From the NCBI GenBank assembly GCA_021805565.1, contig JAJZFA010000043.1, positions 1-64,000 on the forward strand: a DNA stretch of 64,000 nt, given 5' to 3'. The notes below the pieces were generated by a model. The model saw only the letters and a program-made list of their open reading frames with translations, made no database searches and was not told where the DNA came from. The position numbers and the translations under genes are program-made. The stretch is from Pseudomonadota bacterium. GTDB taxonomy: Bacteria > Pseudomonadota > Alphaproteobacteria > Acetobacterales > Acetobacteraceae. Positions 34,602 through 44,924 of the stretch are shown here, piece after piece. Position 1 is the stretch's first letter, and every line of letters starts with the position of its first letter.

Positions 34602-36437
34602 ATGACAACACCGGTCCTTCCCCCGATCCTGCCCGCCGTTATCGGTTTAGTGCGACAGGCCGGCGTTTGGCTTGCCGCCGAGTTCGCCCGTCCGGACGGG
34701 CCGCGATTCAGCGACGGCGATACGTCGCCGATCGACACCGAGATCGAACTGTTTCTGCGCGAACATCTGACGGCGCTGCTGCCTGCGCGGTTTGTCGGTG
34801 AGGAGGAAGGCGTGCTGGCGGCCGAGGCGAACGGCTATTGCTGGGTCGTCGATCCGCACGACGGCACACGCGCCTTCCTCGAAGGCCGCCGGGGCAGCGC
34901 CATATCGGTCGGGTTGCTGCGCCACGGCATTCCGGTGCTGGGTGTCGTCCATGCGCCAACCAGTCCGGATCGCGGCCCCGATATGATCGCCTGGGCCGAG
35001 GGGGAGCGCCTTTCCCGCAACGGCGCACCGGTGGACATCGACCTGAGCCGCCGCGCGCTCACCGCCGCCGATACGGTGTTGCTGAATCACGGTGCCGGCC
35101 AGCGTCCGGTCTGGAGCGGCACCGCCTGCGCTCCCGCCCGCTTCATGCCGCTGCCGTCCATCGCCTATCGCCTCGCGCGCGTCGCCGTCGGCGACGGCAT
35201 TGCCACGGTTACGCTGCGGCCGGTCAATGCCCATGACATTGCCGCCGGCCATGCGTTGCTGACCGCCGCGGGCGGCGTGCTGGTAGCGGAAGACGGCCGG
35301 CCGGTGACGTATGGCGAGGATGGGGACAGTCGCCCGTCCGCCTGCTTCGGCGGCGCGCCCGCCGCGGTCGCCGCGTTGCGGGGGCGCACATGGCGCGGCA
35401 GTACCGAACCGCGCCGCTCCGAACGGGTTTCGTTGACGTGGCCGCGCATCGCGGAAGGCCGGCGGTTAGACCGGGCGCTGGGTTGCATGCTGGGACTGGT
35501 TATTGGCGACGCGCTGGGGTCGCAGGTCGAATTCCAGTCCCGGACCGCGATTGCGGCGATCTATCCCGATGGCGTGGGCGATCTGGCGGATAGCCCGGTG
35601 TGGAACACACTGGCGGGCCAGCCGACCGACGATTCGGAACTCGGCCTGACCTTGGCGCGCAGCCTGGTGCGAACCGGCCGATACGACAGCGAAGACGCCG
35701 CCGCCGCGTATGGGCGGTGGTATGCCGGTGACCCGTTCGACTGCGGGCAAGCGACCGCCCTCGCGTTCGGGGCGGCGGCCGCGGTTCGGACGGGGAAGGC
35801 GCGGGCGGCGCACAGCGCGGCGAGCAAGACGACGCAGGCCAACGGATCGTTGATGCGAATAGCACCCATCGGTGTCTGGGCGTCCGGCCCAGACGAAGCC
35901 GCCGCGGTTGCCGCCGAGGATTCGGCGCTGTCGCATCCCCATCCGGTTTGCCGCACCGCCTGTGCCGCTTTCGCCGCCGCTATTTCGGTGGCGCTGGCGG
36001 GCGCCGACCGGTCCGGCATGATGGAAACCGCGCTGCGTGTCGCCGATGCGGCCGGAGCGGAGGCGTCGCCAGTTGCCGCCTGCCTGCGTCTGGCCGTGGC
36101 GGGGACGGCACCGGAGGACTACCAGCATCAAATGGGTTGGGTGCTGATTGCCTTGCAAAATGCCTTCTTCCACCTGGCGGCCGGAACCGCTGTGGAACCG
36201 GCACTGATCCAAACCGTGGGGCAGGGCGGGGATACCGACACCAACGCCGCCATCGCCGGGGCGCTGCTGGGGGCGGCGGACGGCCGGGCGTCGCTGCCCG
36301 TACGGTGGGTTTTGCCGGTGCTGACCTGCCGTCCCGATCCGGGGGTGCGCGCGGCGCGGCCCAGACCCGATGAATACTGGCCGGACGATATCCTCGACCT
36401 GACCGAGGCTTTGCTGCTATGCCGGGCGCCGTCATGA
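34602..36437 (+). CDS. inositol-monophosphatase-like / ADP-ribosylglycohydrolase fusion
   Basis: 611-residue two-domain protein. Residues 1-260 form an inositol-monophosphatase-type phosphatase: DTEIELFLREHL, FVGEEEGV (metal Glu) and the WVVDPHDGTRAFLEG motif (about 82-96), then the second-site motif VNAHDIAAGHALL near 209. Residues 288-600 form an ADP-ribosylglycohydrolase: GCMLGLVIGDALGSQVEF (about 292-309), QPTDDSELGLTLARSL with the metal-binding TDDSE, and the C-terminal GQGGDTDTNAAIAGALLGA. Both active sites look intact. The fusion links removal of phosphate and ADP-ribose chemistry. A 2OG oxygenase is translationally coupled (ATGA). Confidence 0.92.
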   Translation: MTTPVLPPILPAVIGLVRQAGVWLAAEFARPDGPRFSDGDTSPIDTEIELFLREHLTALLPARFVGEEEGVLAAEANGYCWVVDPHDGTRAFLEGRRGSAISVGLLRHGIPVLGVVHAPTSPDRGPDMIAWAEGERLSRNGAPVDIDLSRRALTAADTVLLNHGAGQRPVWSGTACAPARFMPLPSIAYRLARVAVGDGIATVTLRPVNAHDIAAGHALLTAAGGVLVAEDGRPVTYGEDGDSRPSACFGGAPAAVAALRGRTWRGSTEPRRSERVSLTWPRIAEGRRLDRALGCMLGLVIGDALGSQVEFQSRTAIAAIYPDGVGDLADSPVWNTLAGQPTDDSELGLTLARSLVRTGRYDSEDAAAAYGRWYAGDPFDCGQATALAFGAAAAVRTGKARAAHSAASKTTQANGSLMRIAPIGVWASGPDEAAAVAAEDSALSHPHPVCRTACAAFAAAISVALAGADRSGMMETALRVADAAGAEASPVAACLRLAVAGTAPEDYQHQMGWVLIALQNAFFHLAAGTAVEPALIQTVGQGGDTDTNAAIAGALLGAADGRASLPVRWVLPVLTCRPDPGVRAARPRPDEYWPDDILDLTEALLLCRAPS

Positions 36438-37066
36438 TTGCACTCGATTTCCCCAGGCTGGTCGCAACACCGGTCGCGACCGACCCCTTTCCCCACGTGG
36501 TGGTGCCGGACTTCGTGCCGCTTGCCAGCCTGGACGCGGTGCTGGCCGATCTGCCCAAACTGGGCAAGCGCGGGTCCTTCCCCGCCGATGCCGTCCGGCT
36601 CGGTCCTGCAGCCAAGGCGCTGATGGACGCGATGGAAGGGCCGGAGCTGCGCGGCGCGATCGAACAGATATTCGGCCTGGACCTGACCGGATCGCCCACC
36701 ATGGTTACGCTGCGGGGCTGGACCAGCGAGCGGGACGGGCGGATCCATTGCGATTCGCTGGCCAAGCGGGTGACGGTGCTGCTGTATCTCAACAGGCAGA
36801 CCGAGGCATGGACCCGTCAGGAAGGCTGTCTGCGCCTGCTGCGCGGACCGGGCGATCTGGACGATTTTGCCGTTGAAGTGCCGCCGGTGAACGGCACGCT
36901 GCTGGTGTTTCCCAACGGCCCAACCACTTGGCACGGACACCGCCAGTTCGTTGGACAGCGTTACGGCGTGCAGCTCAATTACATGACGACCGACGACAAA
37001 GCGCGTAGCGAAATGCGCCGCCACCGGATTTCCGCGTTCGTGAAGCGGCTGACGCGGGCGGCCTGA
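36434..37066 (+). CDS. 2OG-Fe(II) oxygenase family protein
   Basis: 210-residue double-stranded beta-helix dioxygenase. The iron ligands appear as HCD (in GRIHCDSLAKRVTVLLYLN, about residues 98-116) and the distal His in TTWHGHRQF (about 166-174), with the 2-oxoglutarate Arg expected in the segment just after (RYGVQLNYM). It is similar to prolyl-hydroxylase-like sugar or protein hydroxylases; the substrate is unknown. The start at 36434 overlaps the fusion gene's stop (ATGA), so the two are made together. Confidence 0.87.
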   Translation: MIALDFPRLVATPVATDPFPHVVVPDFVPLASLDAVLADLPKLGKRGSFPADAVRLGPAAKALMDAMEGPELRGAIEQIFGLDLTGSPTMVTLRGWTSERDGRIHCDSLAKRVTVLLYLNRQTEAWTRQEGCLRLLRGPGDLDDFAVEVPPVNGTLLVFPNGPTTWHGHRQFVGQRYGVQLNYMTTDDKARSEMRRHRISAFVKRLTRAA

Positions 37067-37200
37067 GGCGCGAAAATGACCCGCGCATTGTGTCGGCACC
37101 CGAATCCGGCGGCTGGTTGATTCCTGTCAAAGCTCGTTCGACTCTTATCGCCGATGCTGCCCTGAGGACTAGCGGTCGCCCATACTAACGGCAGTGTCGC

Positions 37201-37232
37201 GGTGCGATCGCTCCGGCCGGAGCGATCGCACC
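37201..37232. terminator. bidirectional hairpin between convergent genes
   Basis: A perfect 32-base palindrome, GGTGCGATCGCTCC-GGCC-GGAGCGATCGCACC, lies between the plus-strand oxygenase gene and the minus-strand glnA stop at 37248. Its GGCC centre matches the hairpin at 8796. It most likely ends both transcripts. Confidence 0.65.
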
Positions 37233-37247
37233 TGACAGTCTAACCGC

Positions 37248-38693
37248 TCAGACCGAGTAGTACATCTCAAACTCGACCGGGTGCGGCGTGTGTTCGAAAC
37301 GATACACCTCGGCCCATTTCAGTTCGATATAGCTTTCGATCTGGTCGGAACTGAACACCCCGCCTTCCAGCAGGAAGTCGTGGTCCGCCGCCAGCGCGCC
37401 CAAAGCTTCGCGCAGGCTGCCGCACACCGTCGGAATGCCCTTCAGTTCGTCCGGCGGCAGGTCGTACAGATCCTTGTCCATCGGGTCACCCGGATGGATT
37501 TTGTTCTTAATCCCGTCCAGCGCCGCCATGGTGATGGCGGAATAAGACAGATACGGGTTGCAGCTTGGGTCGGGGAACCGCACCTCGACGCGCTTCGCCT
37601 TCGGGTTGGTCGTGTACGGAATGCGGCAGGACGCCGACCGGTTCCGAGCCGAGTAAGCCAGCAGCACCGGTGCCTCGAACCCTGGGATCAACCGCTTATA
37701 GCTGTTGGTCGATGGGTTGGAGAACGCGTTGATCGCCTTGGCATGCTTGATGATGCCGCCGATTGCATACAGGCACATCTCCGACAGATCGGCATACCCG
37801 TTGCCGGCAAACAACGGCTTGCCCGCCTTCCAGATCGAGATATGCGTGTGCATGCCCGACCCGTTGTCGCCATAGATCGGCTTCGGCATGAACGTGGCGG
37901 TCTTGCCGTAGCTGTGGGCGACGTTATGGACGCAGTATTTGTAGATCTGCATCTGGTCGGCCATGGTGGTCAGGGAACCGAATTTGGTGCCAAGCTCGTG
38001 CTGCGACTGCGCCACCTCGTGGTGGTGTTTTTCGATCGGCAGGCCCATTTCGCCCATGGTGGACAGCATTTCGGCGCGCAAATCGCTGTCGCCATCGACC
38101 GGCGGCACCGGGAAATACCCGCCCTTGACCGACGGACGGTGGCCCATATTGCCTTCCGGATAGTCCTTCATCGACGAACCCGGCCCCTCGACGCTATCGA
38201 CCTGGAATGTGCCGAAATTGCCGCCGGTGCCGAATTTCACGCTGTCGAAGATGAAGAATTCCGCCTCCGCCCCGATCGACACCGAATCGCCGATGCCGCT
38301 GGATTTGACGTAAGCCTCGCACAACTTGGCGGTCGCCCGCGGATCGCGCGCGTAAAACTGGCCGGTTGACGGTTCGACGATGTCGCAGAACACGATCAGG
38401 CTGGGCTTGGCCGAGAACGGATCCATCACCGCTGTCGATGCATCCGGCATCAGGATCATGTCGCTCTCGTTGATCGCCTTCCACCCGGCGATGGACGAAC
38501 CGTCGAACATGATCCCGTCGCGGAACGCATCCTCGCCCATCGTCGATACGTGCTGGGCGGTGTGCTGCCACTTGCCGCGGGGATCGGTGAACCGGAGGTC
38601 CACATATTCCACGGAATTGTCGCTAAGCATCTGGAGCACCTTGCTCACATCGCCGCTCGGTCCTGCTGGTGCTGCTGCCGGCTTCTTCGCCAT
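37248..38693 (-). CDS. glnA: glutamine synthetase type I
   Basis: 481-residue GS-I catalysing ATP-dependent glutamate + NH3 to glutamine. Signatures include [17 protein letters not shown] (residues 60-80), the ATP-binding region [19 protein letters not shown] (near 265) and the adenylylation motif DLYDLPPDE (Tyr near 400), so activity is probably controlled by GlnE. The start at 38693 is the standard N-terminus; the frame extends upstream without support. It lies 207 bases downstream of glnB on the same strand, the classical alphaproteobacterial glnBA unit. That spacer shows nothing distinct. Confidence 0.97.
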   Translation of the reverse strand: MAKKPAAAPAGPSGDVSKVLQMLSDNSVEYVDLRFTDPRGKWQHTAQHVSTMGEDAFRDGIMFDGSSIAGWKAINESDMILMPDASTAVMDPFSAKPSLIVFCDIVEPSTGQFYARDPRATAKLCEAYVKSSGIGDSVSIGAEAEFFIFDSVKFGTGGNFGTFQVDSVEGPGSSMKDYPEGNMGHRPSVKGGYFPVPPVDGDSDLRAEMLSTMGEMGLPIEKHHHEVAQSQHELGTKFGSLTTMADQMQIYKYCVHNVAHSYGKTATFMPKPIYGDNGSGMHTHISIWKAGKPLFAGNGYADLSEMCLYAIGGIIKHAKAINAFSNPSTNSYKRLIPGFEAPVLLAYSARNRSASCRIPYTTNPKAKRVEVRFPDPSCNPYLSYSAITMAALDGIKNKIHPGDPMDKDLYDLPPDELKGIPTVCGSLREALGALAADHDFLLEGGVFSSDQIESYIELKWAEVYRFEHTPHPVEFEMYYSV

Positions 38694-38900
38694 CCTGTAT
38701 TCCCCATTGTCTGTCTGATCGCCGCAAAGAACCCGCCCGTCATCGGACGCGGCGGGGCACGGCTGATTATGGCTCCGCACCGCGCGGAACCCCGAAACCC
38801 GATCCTCATTTACACGTACGATATGAGGGCCGGAAGCTGCGTGAAGGTGATATGTGAACGGACTGCTGCTGGCTGGCGAAAGGCGCTGGCAGCGGAAGCC

Positions 38901-39305
<405 letters not shown>

Positions 39306-39330
39306 TCAGCGGCATGAACAGCGCCATAGG

Positions 39331-39349
39331 TTTGCATGTGCCGTGCCAA
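39331..39349 (-). promoter_or_regulatory. sigma-54 (-24/-12) promoter of glnBA
   Basis: On the minus strand TTGGCACGGCACATGCAAA matches TGGCACG-N4-TTGCA with one change (ATGCA) and the exact GG-N10-GC spacing. Transcription would start near 39322, giving a leader of about 83 bases before glnB. No clear NtrC dimer sites were picked out upstream. The rest of 39240-39728 holds no gene and must also contain the suf promoter, which I could not define. Confidence 0.7.
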
Positions 39350-39728
39350 GCGGCAACGGCCAAGGTTGCGTCCAGTTCATCTTATCCACGTTCGCGGCGC
39401 CCGTGGCAAAAAGCCCTACCGGGCGGGGCATCGGTATGGCGACTGCCGCGTATTTGCACAGGCGGAACGGAAGCAAATAGCCTATTTTTTGTGCATTGAA
39501 TGGGGTAAAACTATACGGGTGGTTTGCTGCGATGGATCGCCCTGGGATCAGGCCGTTTCCCGCCGCAATCCGCGGCCCGTCCAGGCTGCCGTCGCCGTGG
39601 GACAACCAAGTGCGCAATTGCCCTGGCGGAACCCCTTGACGCTGCTGCCTGGGTACGCCATTTCCCGATCAATCAGGACCGCAGTGGTCCGGATAACCGG
39701 ATGCGCCGGAAGCGGGGGTTGGCATACC

Positions 39729-40187
39729 ATGCTCAGGCTGTCGAAACTGACGGATTATGCTGTCGTGGTGCTGGTGCGTCTGGCTGGCACGGGCGATGTG
39801 CAGACGTCCCCTGGCATTGCCGCCGCCACGGGCATTCCGGAGCCCACCGTCGCCAAAGTTCTCAAGACACTCACCCTCGGCGATCTCGTATCGTCGCAGC
39901 GGGGGGCCAGAGGCGGCTACCGGCTAAACCGAGCGCTGGAGGACATTCCGATCGCGGATGTGATCGCGGCGATCGATGGGCCGATCGCTCTGACCGCTTG
40001 CGTGGACGGGTCTTCCCTGGGATGCGAATCGCAGGGGTTGTGCGCGATGCGCGGCCGCTGGGATCCGGTGAACGATGCCATTCGCAGGGCACTGACGGCG
40101 ATCACGCTCGCCGACATGCAAAAAGGGCTGCTACCGGCATTCCGCACGCCCTCGCCCGCCGCTCGTCTTCTGTCCGCCGCCGAATAG
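39729..40187 (+). CDS. Rrf2-family regulator of the suf operon
   Basis: 152-residue Rrf2/IscR-type repressor. The winged helix-turn-helix (about residues 1-75, LSKLTDYAVVVLVRLA, GIPEPTVAKVLKTL and RGARGGYRLNR) is followed by the Fe-S ligand region with three cysteines (ACVDGSSLGCESQGLCAMRG, about 94-113). This matches the SUF-linked Rrf2 proteins of alphaproteobacteria that sense cluster status and repress suf. It is the first gene of the cluster, nine bases before sufB. ATG 39729 is the only start that preserves the helix-turn-helix. Confidence 0.92.
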   Translation: MLRLSKLTDYAVVVLVRLAGTGDVQTSPGIAAATGIPEPTVAKVLKTLTLGDLVSSQRGARGGYRLNRALEDIPIADVIAAIDGPIALTACVDGSSLGCESQGLCAMRGRWDPVNDAIRRALTAITLADMQKGLLPAFRTPSPAARLLSAAE

Positions 40188-40196
40188 GATTCTTGA

Positions 40197-41681
40197 ATGG
40201 CCGCTGTTACCGAAACACTTGATACCGTTCAGTCCGTCACGCAGTCCGGCTATAAATGGGGCTTCGAGACGAAGATCGAGATGGACTTCGCGCCGAAAGG
40301 GCTGAACGAAGACATTATTCGGCTGATTTCCGCGCGGAAGGAAGAACCCGCGTGGATGCTGGACTGGCGGCTGAAGGCCTATGCGGCATGGCTGAAAATG
40401 GAAGAACCCGACTGGGCCCGCGTCGATCATCCACCGATCGATTATCAGGATTTGCATTATTACGCCGCGCCGAAAAAGAAACCCGGCCCGAAAAGCCTCG
40501 ACGAGGTCGATCCCGAACTGTTGAAAATGTATGAAAAGCTGGGGATACCGTTGAAAGAACGGGCGATCCTGGCCGGTGTCGATCCCGATACGGTGGAAAA
40601 CACCCAAATCGCGGTGGACGCGGTGTTCGACAGCGTTTCGGTCGCCACCACGTTTCAGGCCACATTGCGCAAGGCGGGTGTGATCTTCTGCCCGATCAGC
40701 GAGGCGGTGCGGGAACATCCCGATCTGGTGCGGCAGTATATCGGTACGGTTGTTCCGGTGGCCGACAACTATTTCGCCGCGCTCAACAGCGCCGTGTTTA
40801 CCGATGGCAGCTTCGTGTTCATCCCCAAGGGCGTCCGCTGCCCGATGGAGCTATCGACGTATTTCCGCATCAACGCCCGCAACACCGGTCAGTTCGAACG
40901 GACCCTGATTATCGCCGAGGCCGGCAGTCATGTCAGCTATTTGGAAGGCTGCACCGCGCCGCAACGCGATGAGAACCAGTTGCACGCCGCGGTCGTCGAA
41001 CTCGTCGCGATGGACGATGCGCGCATCAAATACTCCACGGTGCAGAACTGGTATCCGGGCGATGCCAACGGCAAGGGCGGCATCTACAATTTCGTCACCA
41101 AGCGCGGCGCGTGTCGGGGCGCCCGGTCGCAAATATCGTGGACGCAGGTGGAAACCGGGTCTGCCATTACCTGGAAATATCCGTCTTGCGTCTTGCTGGG
41201 CGAGGACAGCGTCGGCGAATTCTACTCTGTCGCGGTGACCAACAACCATCAGCAAGCCGATACCGGTACGAAGATGATCCATATCGGCAAGGGATCGCGC
41301 AGCACCATTATCGCCAAGGGCATCAGCGCGGGGCAGTCCAGCAATACTTATCGCGGGCTCGTAAGAATGCTGCCCGGTGCGACGAACGCCCGGAACTTCA
41401 CGCAATGCGACAGCCTGCTGATCGGCGACCGCTGCGGCGCGCATACGGTGCCCTATATCGAAAGCCGCAACCCGACGGCGAAGGTGGAGCATGAGGCGAC
41501 AACGTCGAAACTCGCCGACGATCAGTTGTTCTATTGCCGTCAGCGCGGGCTGTCGGAAGAAGACGCGGTTAGCCTGCTGGTCAATGGATTTTGCAAGGAT
41601 GTGTTGAAGCAACTGCCGATGGAGTTCGCCGTGGAGGCGCAAAAACTTCTGGCGGTGTCACTCGAAGGATCGGTGGGATAA
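40197..41681 (+). CDS. sufB: Fe-S cluster assembly protein SufB
   Basis: 494-residue SufB, scaffold subunit of the SufBC2D complex. It carries [20 protein letters not shown] and the core beta-helix with [20 protein letters not shown]. The C-terminal [18 protein letters not shown] and [18 protein letters not shown] contain the conserved Cys and His region. Full length. It is the second gene in an operon reading regulator-sufB-sufC-sufD-sufS-sufU-sufT-sufA with overlaps or short gaps throughout. Confidence 0.97.
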   Translation: MAAVTETLDTVQSVTQSGYKWGFETKIEMDFAPKGLNEDIIRLISARKEEPAWMLDWRLKAYAAWLKMEEPDWARVDHPPIDYQDLHYYAAPKKKPGPKSLDEVDPELLKMYEKLGIPLKERAILAGVDPDTVENTQIAVDAVFDSVSVATTFQATLRKAGVIFCPISEAVREHPDLVRQYIGTVVPVADNYFAALNSAVFTDGSFVFIPKGVRCPMELSTYFRINARNTGQFERTLIIAEAGSHVSYLEGCTAPQRDENQLHAAVVELVAMDDARIKYSTVQNWYPGDANGKGGIYNFVTKRGACRGARSQISWTQVETGSAITWKYPSCVLLGEDSVGEFYSVAVTNNHQQADTGTKMIHIGKGSRSTIIAKGISAGQSSNTYRGLVRMLPGATNARNFTQCDSLLIGDRCGAHTVPYIESRNPTAKVEHEATTSKLADDQLFYCRQRGLSEEDAVSLLVNGFCKDVLKQLPMEFAVEAQKLLAVSLEGSVG

Positions 41682-41686
41682 ATCGG

Positions 41687-42436
41687 ATGCTGGATATTCG
41701 CGGCCTGGCCGCTTCGATCGCGGATAAACCGATCCTGAACGGGATCGATCTTGTTGTGCCGGACGGCGAGGTTCACGCCGTGATGGGTCCGAACGGGGCG
41801 GGTAAATCCACCCTGGGTTATGTGCTGTCGGGGCGGGAGGATTATCTTGTCACCGCTGGAACGGCCACGTTTGGCGGTGCCGACCTGCTGGCAATGGAAC
41901 CGGAACAACGCGCCGCGGCCGGCGTGTTCCTGGCGTTTCAGGCGCCGGTCGAACTGCCCGGCGTGAACAATGCCAATTTCCTGCGCACCGCGCTGAATGC
42001 GATTCGCCGCGCGCATGGCGAACCGGAACTCGACGCGGTGCAGTTCCTGAAACTGGCCAGGGCCGAGTCCAAACGGCTTTCGATGCCCGAGGACATGCTG
42101 AAACGTAACGTCAATGTCGGCTTTTCCGGCGGCGAGAAAAAGCGCAACGAAGTGCTGCAAATGGCGATCCTGCGGCCGAAGCTGGCGATCCTGGATGAAA
42201 CCGATAGCGGCCTGGACATCGACGCGCTGAAAATCGTCGCGGACGGCGTGAACGCGCTGCGCGGCCCCGCTTTCTCCGCGTTGGTCATTACCCATCACCA
42301 GCGGCTGCTGGATTATCTGGTGCCCAACCGGGTGCATGTGCTGTTGAACGGCCGCATCGTTCGCAGCGGTGGTCCCGATCTCGCCAGGGACCTGGAAAAA
42401 AGCGGCTATGCCGAGCTGATCGCGGAGGCCGCGTGA
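41687..42436 (+). CDS. sufC: Fe-S cluster assembly ATPase SufC
   Basis: 249-residue ABC-type ATPase. It has Walker A GPNGAGKST near residues 34-42, the family signature NVGFSGGEKKRNEVLQMAIL (about 143-162), Walker B LAILDETDSGLDID and the H-loop ITHHQRLLDYL. SufC powers conformational change of SufB-SufD. ATG at 41687, five bases after sufB. It overlaps sufD by four bases (GTGA). Confidence 0.97.
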   Translation: MLDIRGLAASIADKPILNGIDLVVPDGEVHAVMGPNGAGKSTLGYVLSGREDYLVTAGTATFGGADLLAMEPEQRAAAGVFLAFQAPVELPGVNNANFLRTALNAIRRAHGEPELDAVQFLKLARAESKRLSMPEDMLKRNVNVGFSGGEKKRNEVLQMAILRPKLAILDETDSGLDIDALKIVADGVNALRGPAFSALVITHHQRLLDYLVPNRVHVLLNGRIVRSGGPDLARDLEKSGYAELIAEAA

Positions 42437-43683
42437 ATACCGGCGCCGAGGGGTTTCTGGAACGCTATGAGGGGCTGGCCGGACGACTGCCCGGCGATTC
42501 GGCGATGCGCGCCGCCGCCGCCGATGCGTTTCGTCTTGCCGGACTTCCGGGAGGCACACAAAAGCGGCGGATCGAGGCCTGGAAATACACCAGCCTGCGT
42601 CCGGTCGCCGAAGCCGTGTTCCGGCGGGATTCCTACCCCCGGCACGAAGCCGAAACCATCTTGGCTGGTCTGTCCTTGTTGGATTCCCCCCGGGCGGTTT
42701 TTGTGGACGGGGTGTTTCGCGCCGATGTTTCGGGTGGGCTTGCCGGCGGTTTCGCCCGGTTCGCGGACCAACCGGATTTCGGTACGCTGTCCTGGCCGGA
42801 TCGCGAACCGATGGTGGCATTGAACACCATGCTCGCCGCGGACGGCGCCGCGTTTCACGTGCATGCGGGGCATGACGGCGGCGTGGTCCAACTTGTCAGC
42901 ATCATGGCCGGCGAGTCCGACGCGCATCCGCGGCACAGTGTCCGCCTGGACGCGGGCGCCAGCCTGACTTTGGTGGAAATTTCGGCCGGGCAGGGCGCCT
43001 ATCTACTGAACACGGTCGCCGAACTTCATCTCGCACCCGGCGCTCGGTTGACCCACATCCGGCTACAGGACGAAGCCGCCACCGCGTTTCACGTGTCCAC
43101 CACGTATGCGGATATCGGCGCCGGGGCTATATACGACAGCTTCACGCTGACTCTTGGCGGTCGATTGTCGCGGACCGAGGTACACGCGCACCTGACCGGC
43201 GCCGGAGCGACCGCCCATCTGAACGCGGCGCAACTGCTCGGTGGATCGCAGCATGCCGATTTCACCTCGGTCGTCGGCCACACCGCGCCGGGATGCAGTT
43301 CTCGCCAGACCGTGAAGACGGTGCTGGCCGGACGGTCGCGCGGCGTATTCCAGGGCAAGATCGCGGTCGCTCGCGACGCTCAAAAGACCGACGGGTATCA
43401 GATGAATCAGGCCCTGCTGCTGTCGCCGGACGCCGAGATCGATTCCAAGCCGGAACTGGAGATTTTCGCCGACGACGTGAAATGCAGCCACGGCGCCACG
43501 GTCGGGGCGCTGGATGCGGAACAGCTGTTTTACCTCCGCAGCCGTGGCATTCCCGATGCGGAAGCGCGGGCCATCCTGGTGCGGGCGTTCCTGGCGGAAG
43601 CCCTGGACGCGGTGGCCAACGAAACGATTCGCGGTCGGCTGGAAACCGCTGTTGCGCACTGGTGGATGAGGCAGGCAGCATGA
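42433..43683 (+). CDS. sufD: Fe-S cluster assembly protein SufD
   Basis: 416-residue SufD, partner of SufB. It has the same beta-helix fold and the C-terminal motif VKCSHGATVGALDAEQLFYL with RSRGIPDAEARAILVRAFL. It starts with GTG 42433 inside the sufC stop, and its own stop overlaps sufS (ATGA). The N-terminal region (RRIEAWKYTSLRPV) is typical. Confidence 0.95.
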   Translation: MNTGAEGFLERYEGLAGRLPGDSAMRAAAADAFRLAGLPGGTQKRRIEAWKYTSLRPVAEAVFRRDSYPRHEAETILAGLSLLDSPRAVFVDGVFRADVSGGLAGGFARFADQPDFGTLSWPDREPMVALNTMLAADGAAFHVHAGHDGGVVQLVSIMAGESDAHPRHSVRLDAGASLTLVEISAGQGAYLLNTVAELHLAPGARLTHIRLQDEAATAFHVSTTYADIGAGAIYDSFTLTLGGRLSRTEVHAHLTGAGATAHLNAAQLLGGSQHADFTSVVGHTAPGCSSRQTVKTVLAGRSRGVFQGKIAVARDAQKTDGYQMNQALLLSPDAEIDSKPELEIFADDVKCSHGATVGALDAEQLFYLRSRGIPDAEARAILVRAFLAEALDAVANETIRGRLETAVAHWWMRQAA

Positions 43684-44924
43684 ACATCATGACCAATCCA
43701 GCCGCCCTGGATGTGGAACGCATCCGGGGGGATTTCCCCATCCTGACGCAAACGATCCGCGGCAAGCCGCTGGTTTTTCTCGACAGCGCCGCGTCCGCGC
43801 AGAAGCCGCGCGCGGTGATCGACGCGATGGTCCAGGCGATGGAAACGCAATACGCCAACATCCATCGCGGCCTGCACTGGATGAGCGAACGGACCACCGA
43901 GGCCTATGAAGCCGCCCGCGACGCGGCCGCGACGCTGATGAACGCCAACGACCGCTCCGAAATCGTCTTCACAGGCAACAGCACCGGCGCGATCAACCTG
44001 CTGGCGCACAGCTATGGGCGCGGCGTGCTAAAACCCGGTCAAGCGGTGCTGATTTCGGGCATGGAGCACCATTCCAACATCGTTCCGTGGCAGATGCTGC
44101 GCGACGCCAATGGGATCGAACTGCGCATCGCGCCGGTCACCGATGCCGGAGAACTCGACATCGCCGGGTATGAGGCTTTGCTGGAGGACGGCAAGGTCGG
44201 GCTGGTGGCGATAACACACATGTCCAACGTGCTGGGCACCGTCGTACCGGCCGAACGAGTCGTTCAGATCGCTCACGCGCACGGCGCCAAGGTCATGTTC
44301 GACGGGTCGCAGGCCATCGTGCATCGCAAGGTCGATGTCCAGGCGCTTGATTGCGACTTCTATGTCTGGACTGGGCACAAACTGTACGGCCCGACCGGGA
44401 TCGGCGTGCTGTGGGGCAGGCGCGATTTGCTGGAGCGGATGCCGCCGTTCATGGGGGGCGGCGACATGATTTCGTCGGTCGCCTTCGAACAATCCACCTG
44501 GGCCGCCGTGCCGCACAAGTTTGAGGCCGGAACCCCGGCGATCCTGGAAGGCATCGGGCTGAAGGCCGCAATCGATTATGTGCAAACCATCGGCTACGAT
44601 GCCATGACCGCGCACGAGGCGTCGTTGACCGAACACGCGCTGGCGCGCCTGGCGGCGGTCGAGGGATTGCGGGTTGTCGGGCAGGCGCAGGATCGTGGCG
44701 GGGTGATTTCGTTTACGCTCGATAAGGCGCATTCGCACGATGTGGCGACGTTGCTGGATCGGCAGGGCATCGCGGTGCGGGCCGGCCACCACTGCGCCGA
44801 ACCATTGATGCGTCGCTTCGGCCTGGACAGTACCGCTCGGGCCAGTTTTGGGATTTACACCACCCGTGGCGAAATCGATGCGCTGGCGGACGGGCTGCTC
44901 CGGGTGCGGGAGTTCTTTCAGTGA
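43680..44924 (+). CDS. sufS: cysteine desulfurase SufS
   Basis: 414-residue PLP-dependent group II desulfurase. The PLP lysine lies in WTGHKLYGPTGIGVLWG (about residues 229-245) and the sulfur-carrying Cys in VRAGHHCAEPLM (about 361-372). SGMEHHSNIVPWQML is the PLP-stacking His region. It supplies persulfide sulfur, here probably through the downstream SufU-like protein. The usual DGAQ reads DGSQ, a mild change. Coupled to sufD by ATGA and to sufU by GTGA. Confidence 0.95.
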   Translation: MNIMTNPAALDVERIRGDFPILTQTIRGKPLVFLDSAASAQKPRAVIDAMVQAMETQYANIHRGLHWMSERTTEAYEAARDAAATLMNANDRSEIVFTGNSTGAINLLAHSYGRGVLKPGQAVLISGMEHHSNIVPWQMLRDANGIELRIAPVTDAGELDIAGYEALLEDGKVGLVAITHMSNVLGTVVPAERVVQIAHAHGAKVMFDGSQAIVHRKVDVQALDCDFYVWTGHKLYGPTGIGVLWGRRDLLERMPPFMGGGDMISSVAFEQSTWAAVPHKFEAGTPAILEGIGLKAAIDYVQTIGYDAMTAHEASLTEHALARLAAVEGLRVVGQAQDRGGVISFTLDKAHSHDVATLLDRQGIAVRAGHHCAEPLMRRFGLDSTARASFGIYTTRGEIDALADGLLRVREFFQ

